Assembly (NCBI GenBank): GCA_963422445.2
Contig: OY729512.2
Span: forward strand, 2,976,001 to 3,040,000
Length of the DNA: 64,000 bases
Direction of reading: 5' to 3'
DNA from: G963422445 sp963422445
GTDB taxonomy: Bacteria > Pseudomonadota > Alphaproteobacteria > Thalassobaculales > Thalassobaculaceae
Shown here piece by piece: positions 9,410 through 18,865 of this stretch (position 1 is its first letter; each line of letters begins with the position of its first letter). The notes under the pieces are model-generated. The model did not search any database and was not told the DNA's origin. It saw only the letters and a program-made list of their open reading frames with translations. Both the position numbers and the translations under genes were made by a program.

Positions 9410-11296
9410 CAGGGCGGATTTGTACTTCGACCTTTCGCCAGCCCAGCCAGGGAGTTGCCTGAGATAGTGGCCCTCTTCCCCGTGTTCTGATATGAGTGCC
9501 GCGAGGCAATCGTGGGGGCGGGGGAGCCGTGGCGGTTCTTTCAGAGGTGGCCGTCGACATCGTGGCGGCGGCGGACGAGGCCCGCTTCCGCGACTTGATG
9601 CAGACACACCACGACCTCGGCGCGGTGCCGGGGATGGGCGAGACCGTGCGCTATGTTGCGCACCATCGAGGGCGCTGGCTGGCGCTGGCGGTGTTCTCGG
9701 CGCCGGCGCTGAAGTGTGGGGCGCGTGATCACTGGATCGGCTGGGACCGCGGCGTCCAGTTCGGCCGTCTTCACCTGGTCACCACCAACTCGCGTTTTCT
9801 GATTCTCCCCGGCGGTGAGCGCAACCTCGGCTCGCGCGTGCTCTCGCTGTGCACGCGCCGTCTGGTGAGGGACTGGCCGGCCCGCTTCGGTCACGACGTG
9901 CTCCTGGCGGAGACCTTCGTCGACCCCGCGCTCTTCCGGGGCGCCGTCTACCGCGCCGCCAACTGGATCGAGATCGGGCGCACCCGCGGCTTCGCCCGCG
10001 ACAGGCACGGCTCCAGCGAGCACGCGCGGCCCAAACTCGTGTTCCTTGATCCCCTGTGCCGGGGCGCGCGGGCCCGGCTTGGGGCCGCCGATCTCGACCC
10101 CCGCCTGCGACATGGAGTGCCGAAGATGACGCTCAGCGCCGCACAGATGCGATCCCTGCCCGAGTTCTTCCAGCACATCGACGATCCCCGCCGCCGCCAG
10201 GGTCGGCGCCATGCCCTGCCCACGGCTCGGCAGACAGCGCCCTGGCTATTGACGGCAAGACCGGCGCCATCGATGACGATGGCAAACAGGCTCATGTGCT
10301 CGGCATCATAGGCCACGACACCAAGGCGCCCTGGGGTCAAAAAAAGTCGGCATGAGGCCCGACGCCGACGAAGGGGAGAAGCGCACCAACGAGATCGGCG
10401 CCGTCATCCCCCTGCTCGATACGGCGCCCGACATCGCGGGCCGCACTGTCACCGCCGACGCCCTGCTCACCCAGCGGGCGCTGGCCTCCTATCTGCTCGA
10501 TCGCGGCGCGGCCTACCTGTTCACCGTCAAGGGCAACCAGCCGACCCTGCCGAGCGATATCCGGCTCACTCTCAACGAGGCCATCGCCGGGCGCGCACCG
10601 GACTTCACGGACGAGAGCCCGAGCACGACCGACGCGAGCGGCGCTCCATCCGGGTCTCCAGTGAGCGCAACGACGACCTCAACTTCCCCGGCGTCGGACA
10701 GGTCTTCGCCGTGCGCCGCGACACCGTCGAGGTCAAGTCCGGCAAGCGCCGCTGCGAGACCGCCTACGGGGTCACCAGCCTGACCATGGAGGCCGCAACC
10801 CCGCAACGGCTGCTCACCCTCAATCGCGGGCACTGGACGATCGAGGCAACCCACTACATCCTCGACTGGAGCGTCGACGAGGACCGCAGCCGCACCGGGC
10901 ACGGTCCAGAGACCATGGACCCGGCTGCGGCGCTTCGCTATCGGTCTCATCAAGGGGCGTGGGCGCGCCGTCGCCCAGACCATGCGCAATCTGGCCAGGA
11001 ACCCGCGCCGCGTCCTCGACTTCCTGAAAATGACCGACAACATCGCCCCGCGACCAGCACCCGGCTGACCACCCTCTCCGGTCCGCCTCCATCGACTCGC
11101 CAACCCTCGGCACGCCGGGGCGAGCGGTCATGCACAGATGAAGCCGTGCCCGACCCTCGCGGCCAGGGGACCGCTATACGGCGCCGCCATGGCGGCCAAA
11201 TCCATTGCCCAGACCACGCAACGACCCCAACGAAAGCGGGCCGACCATGATTGCGTGCCGCGAGTCAGAGACGAAAATCAGAACGAATTTGCCGTG
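9410..11296 (+). mobile_element. Element M1: DUF4338-ISAs1 element, 1887 bp, with 10-bp target duplication
   Basis: The left end is cagggcggatttg at 9410; the right end reads cacggcaaattcg on the other strand (11296). ISAs1-family ends typically begin with CAGGG, and the family makes 8-10 bp duplications. Here ttccctgcgt is present at 9400-9409 and 11297-11306, inside the B2 transposase gene, so the boundaries are firm. Within them lies a DUF4338 (DruA-family) domain followed in the same frame by the start of an ISAs1 transposase. The DUF4338 domain is thus a passenger or part of the mobile element itself. The transposase is decayed. Confidence 0.85.
9496..11130 (+). pseudogene. DUF4338 (DruA-like)-ISAs1 transposase fusion, decayed
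   Basis: From GTG 9496 the frame gives a DUF4338 domain: VLSEVAVDIVAAADEARF, YVAHHRGRWLALAVFSAPAL, DHWIGWDRG, LVTTNSRFLILP, LLAETFVDP, YRAANWIEIGRTRGF, ARPKLVFLDPLCRGARARL. Without a stop it passes into MTLSAAQMRSLPEFFQHIDD and RRRQGRRHALP, the start of an ISAs1 transposase. A deletion of a few hundred bases follows, and the rest is scattered over frames: ALAIDGKT and HVLGIIGHDTKAPW, GRTVTADALLTQRALASYLL with LFTVKGNQPTL, and LLTLNRGHWTIEATHYILDW. DUF4338 is the domain of DruA in Druantia defence; no druB-E genes are nearby. The product is inactive as a transposase; the DUF4338 part is intact. Confidence 0.75.
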
Positions 11297-12601
11297 TTCC
11301 CTGCGTTGGCCGAGGCGGTCGGTCCTCTCCTGGAGACGCACAAGCGTTTCGTGACAGCTCTCGATCTCGTCAAGGTGGAGGGCTTCGTCGATGGGGTGTG
11401 GACCGGTCCGGGTCGGCCCCGGGAGGATCGCCAGGCGCTGGCCCGTGGCTTCATCGCCAAGGCGGTATGGGGTCTGCCGACGACCCGCCACCTGATCGAC
11501 AGGCTCAAGGTGGACCCGACGTTACGCCGGCTGTGCGGCTGGTCGCGTGTCGCGGAGATCCCGAGTGAAGCGACGTTTTCGCGGGCGTTTGCCGAATTTT
11601 CGCAGTCCCGTCTTCCGGAGAGGATGCACGCGGCTCTGGTCGCAGAGACACTGGGCGACACGCTCATCGGCCACGTGTCGAGGGACTCGACGGCCATCGA
11701 GGCCCGGGAGACGCCGGTCCCGAAGCCGAAGGCCGGGACGCCGAACCGCAAGCGCGGCCGGCCCCGCAAGAGCGAGGAGAGGACGAAGGAGCCTGGGCGT
11801 CTCGAACGGCAAGCGAACGGGATGGATCTCGATGAGATGCTTGACGAGCTGCCGAAGGTCTGTGATCACGGGGCAAAGAAGAATGCCAAGGGGGTCCTGG
11901 AGGCCTGGTGCGGTTACAAGCTGCATATCGACACAGCAGACTGCGGGGTGCCGCTGAGTACCGTCCTCACCTCGGCATCCGTCCATGACAGCCAGGTCGC
12001 GATCCCGCTGGCGATGATGACCGCCGCGCGTGTGACCAATCTCTACGATCTCATGGACGCGGCCTATGATGCCAGGGAGATCTACCAGATGAGCGAACGG
12101 CTTGGCCATGTGCCGATCATCGATGTCAATCCGCGCCGGGACAAGGACCTCAAGGAGGAGCGAGACCGGGAGGCCCGGGCCCGGCGTGCAATAGGCCATG
12201 TCGATCCCGAGACCGTGCGGTTCCGGATCCGGTCCGGTGTCGAGAGGACCAACGCCCGCCTCAAGGATGAGTGTGGCGGGCGCCATGTCCGCGTCCGTGG
12301 ATATTCCAAGGTCGCCTGCCATCTCATGTTCGGCATCCTGGCCCTGGCGGCTGACCAGTTGATACGTCTCGCCGCCCCATAGCGCGCTCCGACAACGCAT
12401 GCCGACCCTTCGCGGCCCTCTCGAAGAGAGGGACCCGGAGATGCGTGTCCCGATGTCCGCAAAGGTCCCTGTTCGGTCTCATCGTCTCTGATGAGACACC
12501 GCGAATCCATGGATTCCGACCTCCAGGTGCAGAGGTGACCGGGATCAACCGACCGATCCGGGCTCACCGGACCCCGGGGGCAGGAATTTTGCAAGAGGTT
12601 C

Positions 12602-12930
12602 AATTTACCGAACGCCCCAAAATGGGAATCGTCGCTTCGGTCCGCACTTGGCTTCGAGGTGAGTTGAAGGATTGGGCGGAAGCACAGCTCGCCCATCACA
12701 GATTGAGCGGGGAAGGTTTTTTCGACCCATGGCCAGTTCGGAAAAAGTGGGGCGAACATCTATCCGGGACACACGATTGGTCTACCCCTCTCTGGAGCGT
12801 CCTGATGTTTCAGAGCTGGTTGGAGCGTAGTTCATCACATGACACATCTTCTACTGAAATTTTTCTACTGAAATTTCGACCCAGCCAGCACAATATCCAT
12901 GATTTGGTCGTTGGAAGAGATTTCCTCTAA
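12602..12930 (+). pseudogene. 3' fragment of an asparagine synthase (glutamine-hydrolysing)-like gene
   Basis: Directly after B2 the plus strand encodes GIVASVRTWLRGELKDWAEA, GEGFFDPWPVRKKWGEHLSG and DWSTPLWSVLMFQSWLE, the typical C-terminal end of AsnB-type amidotransferases (WLRGPLRDWAE ... LWDVLMFQAWLE in the family). The N-terminal glutaminase domain and most of the synthetase domain are gone, removed at the B2 end. The residues after WLE look unrelated and the stop lies in the left end of D2. AsnB paralogues are common in exopolysaccharide clusters, which fits the glycosyltransferase downstream. Confidence 0.7.
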
Positions 12931-13655
12931 GTGTCTGACCTAAAATTTGTTAGTGTTTGAATCATAACGATATCAAGTCGTTACAGTGACTTTCTTACGT
13001 CCGAGGCGACGCATGAGAATACGGGTCAAAGCTAGAAGGAGCCAGGCGAGGGCGCTGGCGATGGATCGCTCGAAATCTCTGGAGAGGCGCCGGCAGCGGC
13101 GTAGCCATCCAAAGGTCCGCTCGACCACCCAGCGCCGGGACATGACGACGAACCCCTTAGAATTCCTGGGTTTTCCGACCACATCTGCAGTGATCGAGCA
13201 GTTCGCTGCCTTGATCGTCTTGCCGGCATCGTCGCCGCACTCGGGTCCGCATCGCGCCCCGACCGGAGCCGCTCGAGCGTCGTAAAACGGGCGCAAACAT
13301 GCTCCAGACCTCCGACCGGGACCACGCTTGGAAATAGCTCTGAACCGTCGTAAACGCTGGAAAATCAATCGGTCAGGCCCACCAGTTACACCCTGCCCAG
13401 AGCTGGGAGAAGATCGCGTTCACCACGTCGCGCAAGTCCACCCGACGGGGCCGACCAAGCCGGAACGGCGATGGAAGAAGCGGGTCCGGCAAGGCCTATT
13501 CGGCATCGGTCAGATCGCTTTGGTAACGCTCCGTCTTGCGGCTATATTCCTTCCGTGTGGTCTCGTTCCAAGGCATGATGAGCCCCCATGGTGTGAGTGT
13601 TCACCCACGAAGATACACCATGTCGAGACCACCTGACCAATTTTAGGTCAGACAC
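12931..13655 (-). mobile_element. IS5-family element D2, internally deleted
   Basis: Terminal repeats gtgtctgacctaaaatttg at 12931 and the counterpart ending gtcagacac at 13655 flank it; ctaa is found at both edges. The transposase is on the minus strand. D2 sits between the asnB remnant and the ribosome-binding site of the glycosyltransferase gene. Confidence 0.8.
12973..13576 (-). pseudogene. D2 transposase, deleted and frameshifted
   Basis: The gene starts at ATG 13576 (MPWNETTRK) and ends at 12973 (RRLGRKKVTVTT). In the reading direction the segment after ECGDDAGKTIK jumps straight to ITADVVGKPRNSKGFVVM, losing about 170 bases that D1 retains (KRHLAVDVDSN to KKANG). Other indels break the 5' half. 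The C-terminal RRWVVERTFGWLRRCRR with the catalytic Glu remains. Clearly inactive. Confidence 0.8.
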
Positions 13656-13668
13656 TAAGGAGGCGTAA

Positions 13669-14736
13669 TTGAAAATACTCCTTGTAGGCACCTTGGACAG
13701 TACACATACCGTTCGCTGGGCCAACGGGCTCAGTGACCGTGGGCACGATGTTGTCGTGTTTTCCAGACGCCCCCCTCACTGGGTTGTCTCCGAAAGTGAA
13801 GAGCGTCGTCCGCAGCAGGTTCGGCAAGTTGGGCTATCTGTTTCACGGCCCCGCCCTGCGGCGCACCATAAGCGATGAGCGGCCGGACATCGTTCATGCC
13901 CATTTTGCGTCTGGATATGGATTTCTCTGTTCAACTTGGTTGAAGAGAGAGTCCTATATTCTGTCCATATGGGGGGCCGACATCTTCGAATTCCCGACGG
14001 GCCCGGTACGTCGGCGGGTTTTTGTCCGGAATCTGGCCCACGCCGGACAACTGCTTTCCACCTCCGTATGCATGGTGATGGAAGCCCGGAAGTACACCGA
14101 TCGGTCTGTACACCTGACGCCATTCGGCGCGGATTTATCGATGTTTCGTCCCTTCCGACCTAGACGCAGGAACGGAGATACATTCCGAATCGGCACGGCA
14201 AGGGTTCTCGATTATAAGTATGGGGTCGATACCTTGATCAAGGCGTTCGCCATTTTCCGAAATGCCTGCTGGGGACACGATGTCCAACTACTCATCGCTG
14301 GGGACGGTCCGGATAGAGACATGCTGGAGCGACTGGCTGCCGATCTCGGTGTCGCGGACGGCGTGACATTCGTCGGTTGGCTGCATCACGATCAACTACC
14401 CTCGTTTTCAACGGCTTGGACGTATTCTGCGCACTCAGCAGACTGGACAGTGAAAGCTTCGGAGTGGCCGTGCTTGAGGCGTCGGCGTGCGGCGTTCCGG
14501 TTATCGGATCGAACATTGGCGGTCTTCCGGAGACCATCCAGCATGGAAAAACTGGTTTGTTGGTCAGTAAGGAGTCGCCCCGGGAGGCGGCTGAATGTCT
14601 GACAACGCTATTTGAAGACAACGAGTTGCGGCACCGTCTCGGACAGGCCGGCCGCGCATTCGTGGCTGAACGATACGATTGGGACTGCAGCCTGGACATC
14701 ATGGAACGAATCTATGCTGACTTCCTGGCGCGTTGA
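13669..14736 (+). pseudogene. Glycosyltransferase family 4-type gene, broken by two frameshifts
   Basis: A good ribosome-binding site (aaggagg, 13657-13663) precedes a TTG start at 13669: LKILLVGTLDSTHTVRWANG. Reading then shifts near 13780 to a frame with SVVRSRFGKLGYLFHGPALR, RPDIVHAHFASGYGF, LSIWGADIFEFP and YGVDTLIKAFAIF, and again near 14405 to GLDVFCALSRLDSESFGVAV, LEASACGVPVIGSNIGGLPE, ending at 14736. The ESFGVAVLEASACGVPV motif is the E-x7-E signature of GT-B glycosyltransferases that use activated sugars in the cytoplasm. Probably part of a polysaccharide cluster with the asnB remnant. Either a pseudogene or two sequencing indels. Confidence 0.8.
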
Positions 14737-15039
14737 CCGATGAGGGAACGCGTGAAGATGTGTCGCTTGCTTTTCAAAGCGCAGGCATAACTCGACCACG
14801 TCTGTAGCCAAACCACGCTACATGGCGCGGGCGGTGGGCAAGTTTCATGGATTGAGCCGCCTGAGGTGGCTGTCGAGACAGCTGATGGCCATCTCGATCA
14901 ACCTTCGCAGGAGGCGCGCTTTTCTGGTGCCCACCGTTGATGACCGTAGCCTTCATCAGGGCATGCTTACGAATCACGAATTGAGTCAAGACAAATGACG
15001 ACGCCATAGGGAACCACACTCCATCGATCTGCCGGTCAA
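14737..15039. other. No gene recognised between the GT4 gene and a transposase remnant
   Basis: About 300 bases after the glycosyltransferase stop. No open frame with family features was seen on either strand. Since K-type transposase remains follow, some of this may be the worn 5' part of that remnant. Confidence 0.4.
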
Positions 15040-15402
15040 CCCGAACACCGTGATGAAGCTGATGCGGGCCGGCGGGGCACGCTAGCGCATCGAAAACGAA
15101 ACCTTCACTTCTTTCAAGATTCAAGGGTGCCACTTCAAGCCATAATTTCGGTCACGGCGACAGATACCTGACCACGGGTTTTGCCAATCTCGTGATGCTT
15201 GCCGTCCTGATCGACCAGATCCAACAGGTAAGCAGTGCGCTCTTTTGAGCCGCACTCGAGATCTGCCGCCAGAAAACCGCGCTCTGGCGAAAACTGCAGA
15301 GCTTCTTCGCCAATTTCGAGATTCTGGACCAGGACACCATGTACAAGGCGATCACCCTCGGCTATCGCCGCAGCAACATCGAAGTTCGTGAAAAAGGATG
15401 AC
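15040..15402 (+). pseudogene. Decayed transposase 3' end related to element K
   Basis: Pieces on the plus strand read VMKLMRAGGAR then RIENETFTSFKIQG, and after a frame change HNFGHGDRYLTTGFANLVML, AVLIDQIQQVSSALF, LEICRQKTALWRKLQSFF, DTMYKAITLGY. The RARWKIENETFN...NFGHG block is the conserved last catalytic region of the transposase in K (50129-51415, WKIENETFNVLK and HNFGHGSQTL). Several stops and shifts show old decay. No ends were identified. Confidence 0.65.
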
Positions 15403-15801
15403 CCATCGCACGCGGTCGGAGCGCCACAACCGAAAGCCTCCAAAAAACATCAGCAGACAAAGAGGCGAAGCCGAATTCAAAAAACAGCATCGCAGCGGGC
15501 GAACGAACGCATCCGAAATTAACCGGACCCGACAAACATCTGAAGGAAACTCACTCCAGAGCAAAGATCACAGATCAGTGGGAATTGCTGAATCGTCACC
15601 CTTGTCTTTAACAGGACTCGTTCAACGAGCTGGGTGATTTCCTTCCACCGCCCCAACGAAACGCTTACACTTGCAATAGTCCTGCCGGGCCGGATTCGTT
15701 CGCTGGTCAATCCCGAAGCCGTTGGAGCACATGGGATCAATACCCCAACCCCGGGTCAATTCGAGGTCGAAATTCATTAGCTCCGGATTTGACTTGTCGT
15801 A
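15403..15801. other. Intergenic stretch without recognisable gene
   Basis: Between the transposase remnant and the 3' end of the leuD-like gene. Short open frames only, with biased, repetitive codons; nothing supportable. Confidence 0.4.
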
Positions 15802-16428
15802 TCAGCCGTCAGTCGGCCGGGTTGTCACCCAGGTCATGCGAGCATCGTAATCCTGCTCGAACGCTTCGATTGCCGACAGATCACGCAGCGTATACGCGAT
15901 ATCATCCACCCCTTCGAGCACTTTGCGCTTCTGAAAGGGGTCAATCTCGAAGGACCATGCCATCTGGTCCGGCGCGGTAACGGTCTGGCTCTCCAGATCG
16001 ATTGTGACCTCGCCACCCGGCCCGTCATGCAGCATTGATCGCAAGCGCCGACACGCCTCCTCGGGCAATCGCACCGGCAGAAAACCGTTCTTCAACGAGT
16101 TGTTGTAAAAGATGTCGCCGAATGACGGCGCGATCACCGCCCGAAAACCCGCCGCGACAAGTGCCGTGACCGCATGCTCACGCGACGAACCGCAGCCAAA
16201 ATTCCGATCAGCAACCAGAATTCCCGCACCTGCGAAACCCGACTGGTTCAAGACGAAACCGGGCTTTTCCGAGCCGTCGGCTTCGAACCGCAGGTCATGA
16301 AACAGATAGCTACCATAGCGCTCATCAGGCGGACGGCTCAGGAAGCGTGCCGGAATCACCTGATCGGTGTCGATATTGATCATGTCGAGCGGGACGGCAA
16401 CAGCGGATACGGTCGTGAAAGACTGCAT
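15802..16428 (-). CDS. LeuD-like small subunit of an aconitase-family hydro-lyase
   Basis: A 208-residue protein with the LeuD swivel domain: VPLDMINIDTDQVIPARFL at residues 12-30 and the family signature NFGCGSSREHA at 76-86. It pairs with the large subunit encoded just upstream. The start at 16428 is chosen because the Shine-Dalgarno-like gaggggag overlaps the stop of the large-subunit gene and lies five bases before this ATG; this indicates translational coupling. Length is normal for LeuD (about 200). In leucine synthesis the pair isomerises 3-isopropylmalate, but no leuA or leuB is present and a C-C lyase precedes the pair, so a catabolic dicarboxylate substrate is more likely. High confidence in family, low in substrate. 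Confidence 0.85.
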   Translation of the reverse strand: MQSFTTVSAVAVPLDMINIDTDQVIPARFLSRPPDERYGSYLFHDLRFEADGSEKPGFVLNQSGFAGAGILVADRNFGCGSSREHAVTALVAAGFRAVIAPSFGDIFYNNSLKNGFLPVRLPEEACRRLRSMLHDGPGGEVTIDLESQTVTAPDQMAWSFEIDPFQKRKVLEGVDDIAYTLRDLSAIEAFEQDYDARMTWVTTRPTDG

Positions 16429-16432
16429 GGGA

Positions 16433-16440
16433 CTCCCCTC
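16433..16440 (-). promoter_or_regulatory. Ribosome-binding site of the leuD-like gene
   Basis: gaggggag on the minus strand, five bases before ATG 16428 and overlapping the TGA of the large-subunit gene (16439-16441). It decides the start and implies coupled translation of the two subunits. Confidence 0.7.
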
Positions 16441-17833
16441 AACCGAGGTCGCGAATGTCGACAAAATGGCCATGCACAGCCGCGGCCGCGGCCATCGCCG
16501 GGCTCGCCAGATGAGTCCTTACCCCTGGCCCCTGGCGGCCCCGGAAATTGCGGTTCGATGTCGAGGCCGTCCGGTCCCCGGACCGGCCGATGTCGCCATT
16601 CATCCCGACACACATCGAACAGGCGCTCTCGCGCCATTCGAACCCGGCCTCCATAAAAACCCGGTCAAGCCCTTCAGCCTCGGCCTGGCTCTTGACCAGG
16701 CCGGATCCCGGCGACACGAACGCATGCGTAACCTGAACCGTGCGCCCCTTTGCGATGCCCGCCGCGGCCCGAAGATCCTCGATCCGGCTGTTCGTGCACG
16801 ACCCGATAAACACGCGGTCTATCGGAATATCCTGGATCGCCTGGTTCGGTGCCAAGTTCATGTAATCGATCGCCGATTCGATGGCGCTGCGGCGTTCAGC
16901 GTTCGGCTCATTCGTCGGATCGGGAATCCTGTCCGTTACCGCCACTGCTTGTTCGGGACTCGTGCCCCAGGTCACCATCGGCGCCAGATCCGCGGCGTCG
17001 ATGGTTTTTTCACGGTCGAAACGGGCCGCCGGGTCGCTGGGCAATCCGCGCCAGAATGCTTCCGCCTTGTGCCAATCCGGCCCTTTCGGCACGAATGGTC
17101 GGCCATGTAGATAGGACAGGGTCTTGTCGTCAGGCGCGATCATGCCGCAGCGCGCACCGGCTTCGATCGACATGTTGCAGACCGTGAAGCGTTCTTCCAT
17201 CGACAGGGCTTCAATGAGCGAACCGGCATACTCGATGGCATAACCCGTGCCGCCGATCGCGCCAATTCTGGCAATGATTGCCAGAATTGCATCCTTCCCG
17301 GTCACCCCGGCAGGCCGGTCGCCATCAACCGTGATCCGCATGGTCATCGGGCGCTTCTGCCACAAGGCCTGCGTCGCCATGACATGCGCCACTTCCGAAG
17401 CGCCAATGCCGAATGCGATGGCGCCGACGGCACCATGCGTGGAGGTATGGCTGTCACCACAGACAATGACCAGTCCCGGCTGCGTGAAACCCTGCTCTGG
17501 ACCGACAACATGAATGATGCCCTGCCGCCGGTCCGTGATCGGAAAATGCGTGATCCCATTGCTGGAAAAGTTGCGCTCGAAGGCGCGAAACACCCGCTTC
17601 ATGTCGTCATTCGCGAGATCCTCGATGCGCCGGCTCGTCGTCGGCACGTAATGATCCGGCGTGCCGATCATGCGATCCGGCCGTCGCACCGAAAGCCCTT
17701 GCTCGGCAAGTTTGGCAAAACCGGCAAACGAACCGTCATGGCAGAAATGGAAATCGACATGCAAAAGCGTGTTGCCTTCACGCTCCAGAATCGCGTGCGT
17801 ATTCCAGATCTTGTCGAACATTGTGCTTGGCAT
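16439..17833 (-). CDS. LeuC-like large subunit of an aconitase-family hydro-lyase
   Basis: A 464-residue protein colinear with bacterial LeuC. Iron-sulfur ligands are in place: C346 in IGSCTNSRIEDL, C405 and C408 in ACSMCVGMN. Other family blocks are VVGPEQGFTQPGLVIVCGDS and TASTSNRNF. The near-invariant LeuC segment around residues 24-35 (DRHLVHEVTS in leucine-pathway enzymes) is instead LHVDFHFCHDGS, and PGCSMC is SACSMC. These changes lie in the region expected to contact substrate, so I read this as a paralogue with another substrate. It follows the lyase gene with its start about 20 bases after that stop. An upstream ATG at 17887 would overlap the lyase gene and is less likely. Confidence 0.8.
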   Translation of the reverse strand: MPSTMFDKIWNTHAILEREGNTLLHVDFHFCHDGSFAGFAKLAEQGLSVRRPDRMIGTPDHYVPTTSRRIEDLANDDMKRVFRAFERNFSSNGITHFPITDRRQGIIHVVGPEQGFTQPGLVIVCGDSHTSTHGAVGAIAFGIGASEVAHVMATQALWQKRPMTMRITVDGDRPAGVTGKDAILAIIARIGAIGGTGYAIEYAGSLIEALSMEERFTVCNMSIEAGARCGMIAPDDKTLSYLHGRPFVPKGPDWHKAEAFWRGLPSDPAARFDREKTIDAADLAPMVTWGTSPEQAVAVTDRIPDPTNEPNAERRSAIESAIDYMNLAPNQAIQDIPIDRVFIGSCTNSRIEDLRAAAGIAKGRTVQVTHAFVSPGSGLVKSQAEAEGLDRVFMEAGFEWRESACSMCVGMNGDIGRSGDRTASTSNRNFRGRQGPGVRTHLASPAMAAAAAVHGHFVDIRDLG

Positions 17834-17852
17834 CGCGGCTGATCTCACCCGT

Positions 17853-18746
17853 TCAGTATCCGACTCGGGCCTTCTCATCGACCGCATACCGCGCTTCGAG
17901 AGCCTGCACCTCTGCCATGCCCATGAGATCGAAATACTCCCGGAACGGTGTCAATGAGTCCCGCAGATCCCGACTATCGCCCTTTTCCTTCAAAGTACTC
18001 AGTGCCTGCTCCATGGCCTGGATGGCAGCAGAAACGGTCACCCCCGGATAAATCACGATTGCGAAGCCGAGCGCCTGCATTTCCTGCGTTGATATTTCCG
18101 GGGTCTTGCCACTCGAAGCCATGTTGTAGAGACAGGGTGTCTCGAATATTTTCGGCACCGCGGCAAGCTGTTCCATGGTCGTCATCGCCTCAACGAAGAG
18201 GATATCTGCGCCAGCCTCTGCATAGGCAGCAGCCCGGTCAAGCGCAGCCTCGTAACCTTCTACGGCGATCGCGTCCGAGCGGGTGATGATTTGCAAATCT
18301 GGATCGACTCGAGCGTCACAGGCAGCCCGGATCTTCGCCACCATTTCTTCCTTTGCGATCACCGACTTGCCTGCAAGGTGGCCGCAGCGTTTCGGCCAGG
18401 ATTGATCCTCGATGTGAAGGCCGGCGACTCCAGCGCGCTCATAAGAGCGCACGGTGCGCTGCACATTCAACGGACCACCATAGCCGGTATCGGCATCGGC
18501 GACCAGAGGTAGGTTGGACGCATCGGCGATGCGCGCGGCATTGTCCGCCATCTCGGTCATGGTCAGCAGACCGACATCGGGCATGCCAAGCCGGCTTGCC
18601 GTGGTGCCGGCCCCAGTCATGTAAACGGCATCGAATCCGGCGGCGGCGACCAGTCGCGCCCCGATACCGTCGACCACGCCGGGGGCAACCAGTATCTCTT
18701 CTGCTGCGACGAGGTGCTTCAGACGGGTGGTATGACGGTTGATCAT
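17853..18746 (-). CDS. Isocitrate lyase/PEP mutase-superfamily C-C lyase (2,3-dimethylmalate lyase-like)
   Basis: A 297-residue TIM-barrel protein. Visible features: VAPGVVDGIGARLVAAAGFD at residues 20-39, ADADTGYGG at 83-91 (metal-binding acids D84, D86), HIEDQ at 111-115 and KRCGH at 119-123. The Cys of K(K/R)CGH is the general acid of the lyase branch (methylisocitrate, dimethylmalate, oxaloacetate-type), which argues for C-C cleavage to pyruvate or a similar product, not phosphonate formation. The start at ATG 18746 gives the usual length; an upstream open extension to 18929 is ignored as it has no family sequence. The gene lies between an alpha/beta hydrolase and LeuCD-like genes, so a dehydrated or isomerised dicarboxylate may be its substrate. 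Confidence 0.85.
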   Translation of the reverse strand: MINRHTTRLKHLVAAEEILVAPGVVDGIGARLVAAAGFDAVYMTGAGTTASRLGMPDVGLLTMTEMADNAARIADASNLPLVADADTGYGGPLNVQRTVRSYERAGVAGLHIEDQSWPKRCGHLAGKSVIAKEEMVAKIRAACDARVDPDLQIITRSDAIAVEGYEAALDRAAAYAEAGADILFVEAMTTMEQLAAVPKIFETPCLYNMASSGKTPEISTQEMQALGFAIVIYPGVTVSAAIQAMEQALSTLKEKGDSRDLRDSLTPFREYFDLMGMAEVQALEARYAVDEKARVGY

Positions 18747-18865
18747 AGAAAAGACCCTTTTGTGTTTCGCGAGTTTTGCATGCAGCCGCCGGAAACGCAA
18801 AGACCGGCGCGCCGGGATCAGCGCCCACATCGGTTCGGACGGGTCCGCCGCCGACGGGTCGACGC

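Larger units (their letters stand above)
9346..12382 (+). pseudogene. B2 transposase, interrupted by M1
   Basis: ATG 9346 starts MTLGSTLSDLWYRFQGDLFP, then M1 intervenes; the gene resumes at 11297 with FPALAEAVGPLLETHKRFV and is open to 12382 (RLAAP). The larger part alone gives an apparent 414-codon frame whose first 50 residues come from M1. Catalytic residues are present: D in VSRDSTAIEA, D in PIIDVNPRR, E in GVERTNARLKDE. Without M1 this would be a normal copy, nearly identical to the B3 protein. Confidence 0.85.
9207..12601 (+). mobile_element. IS5/IS1182-like element B2, split by the DUF4338-ISAs1 element M1
   Basis: Left end gagcttcttgcaaaattgcc at 9207, right end gcaagaggttc at 12601, matching B1 and B3. 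The element is complete except that M1 (9410-11296) is inserted near the start of its transposase gene with a ten-base duplication. Removing M1 and one copy of the duplication leaves about 1.5 kb. No matching target duplication is seen outside B2; C2 has replaced the left flank. Confidence 0.88.

Noticed and set aside
9496..10311. A Druantia defence system, suggested by DruA-like DUF4338 domains
   Set aside because: No druB, druC, druD or druE (large helicase) is present near any of the DUF4338 genes, and each DUF4338 domain is fused to a transposase inside IS borders.
11138..11296. N-terminal extension of the B2 transposase (MKPCPTLAARGPLYG...)
   Set aside because: These codons belong to the right end of element M1; the true transposase start is at 9346 on the other side of M1.
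15802..17833. Leucine-biosynthesis leuCD
   Set aside because: Family is right, but the altered substrate-region motif, the adjacent lyase and lack of leuA/leuB argue against the leucine role, so no gene symbol is given.
17853..18746. Phosphoenolpyruvate mutase (phosphonate biosynthesis)
   Set aside because: The KRCGH motif marks the lyase branch, and no phosphonopyruvate decarboxylase or transaminase partner is nearby.
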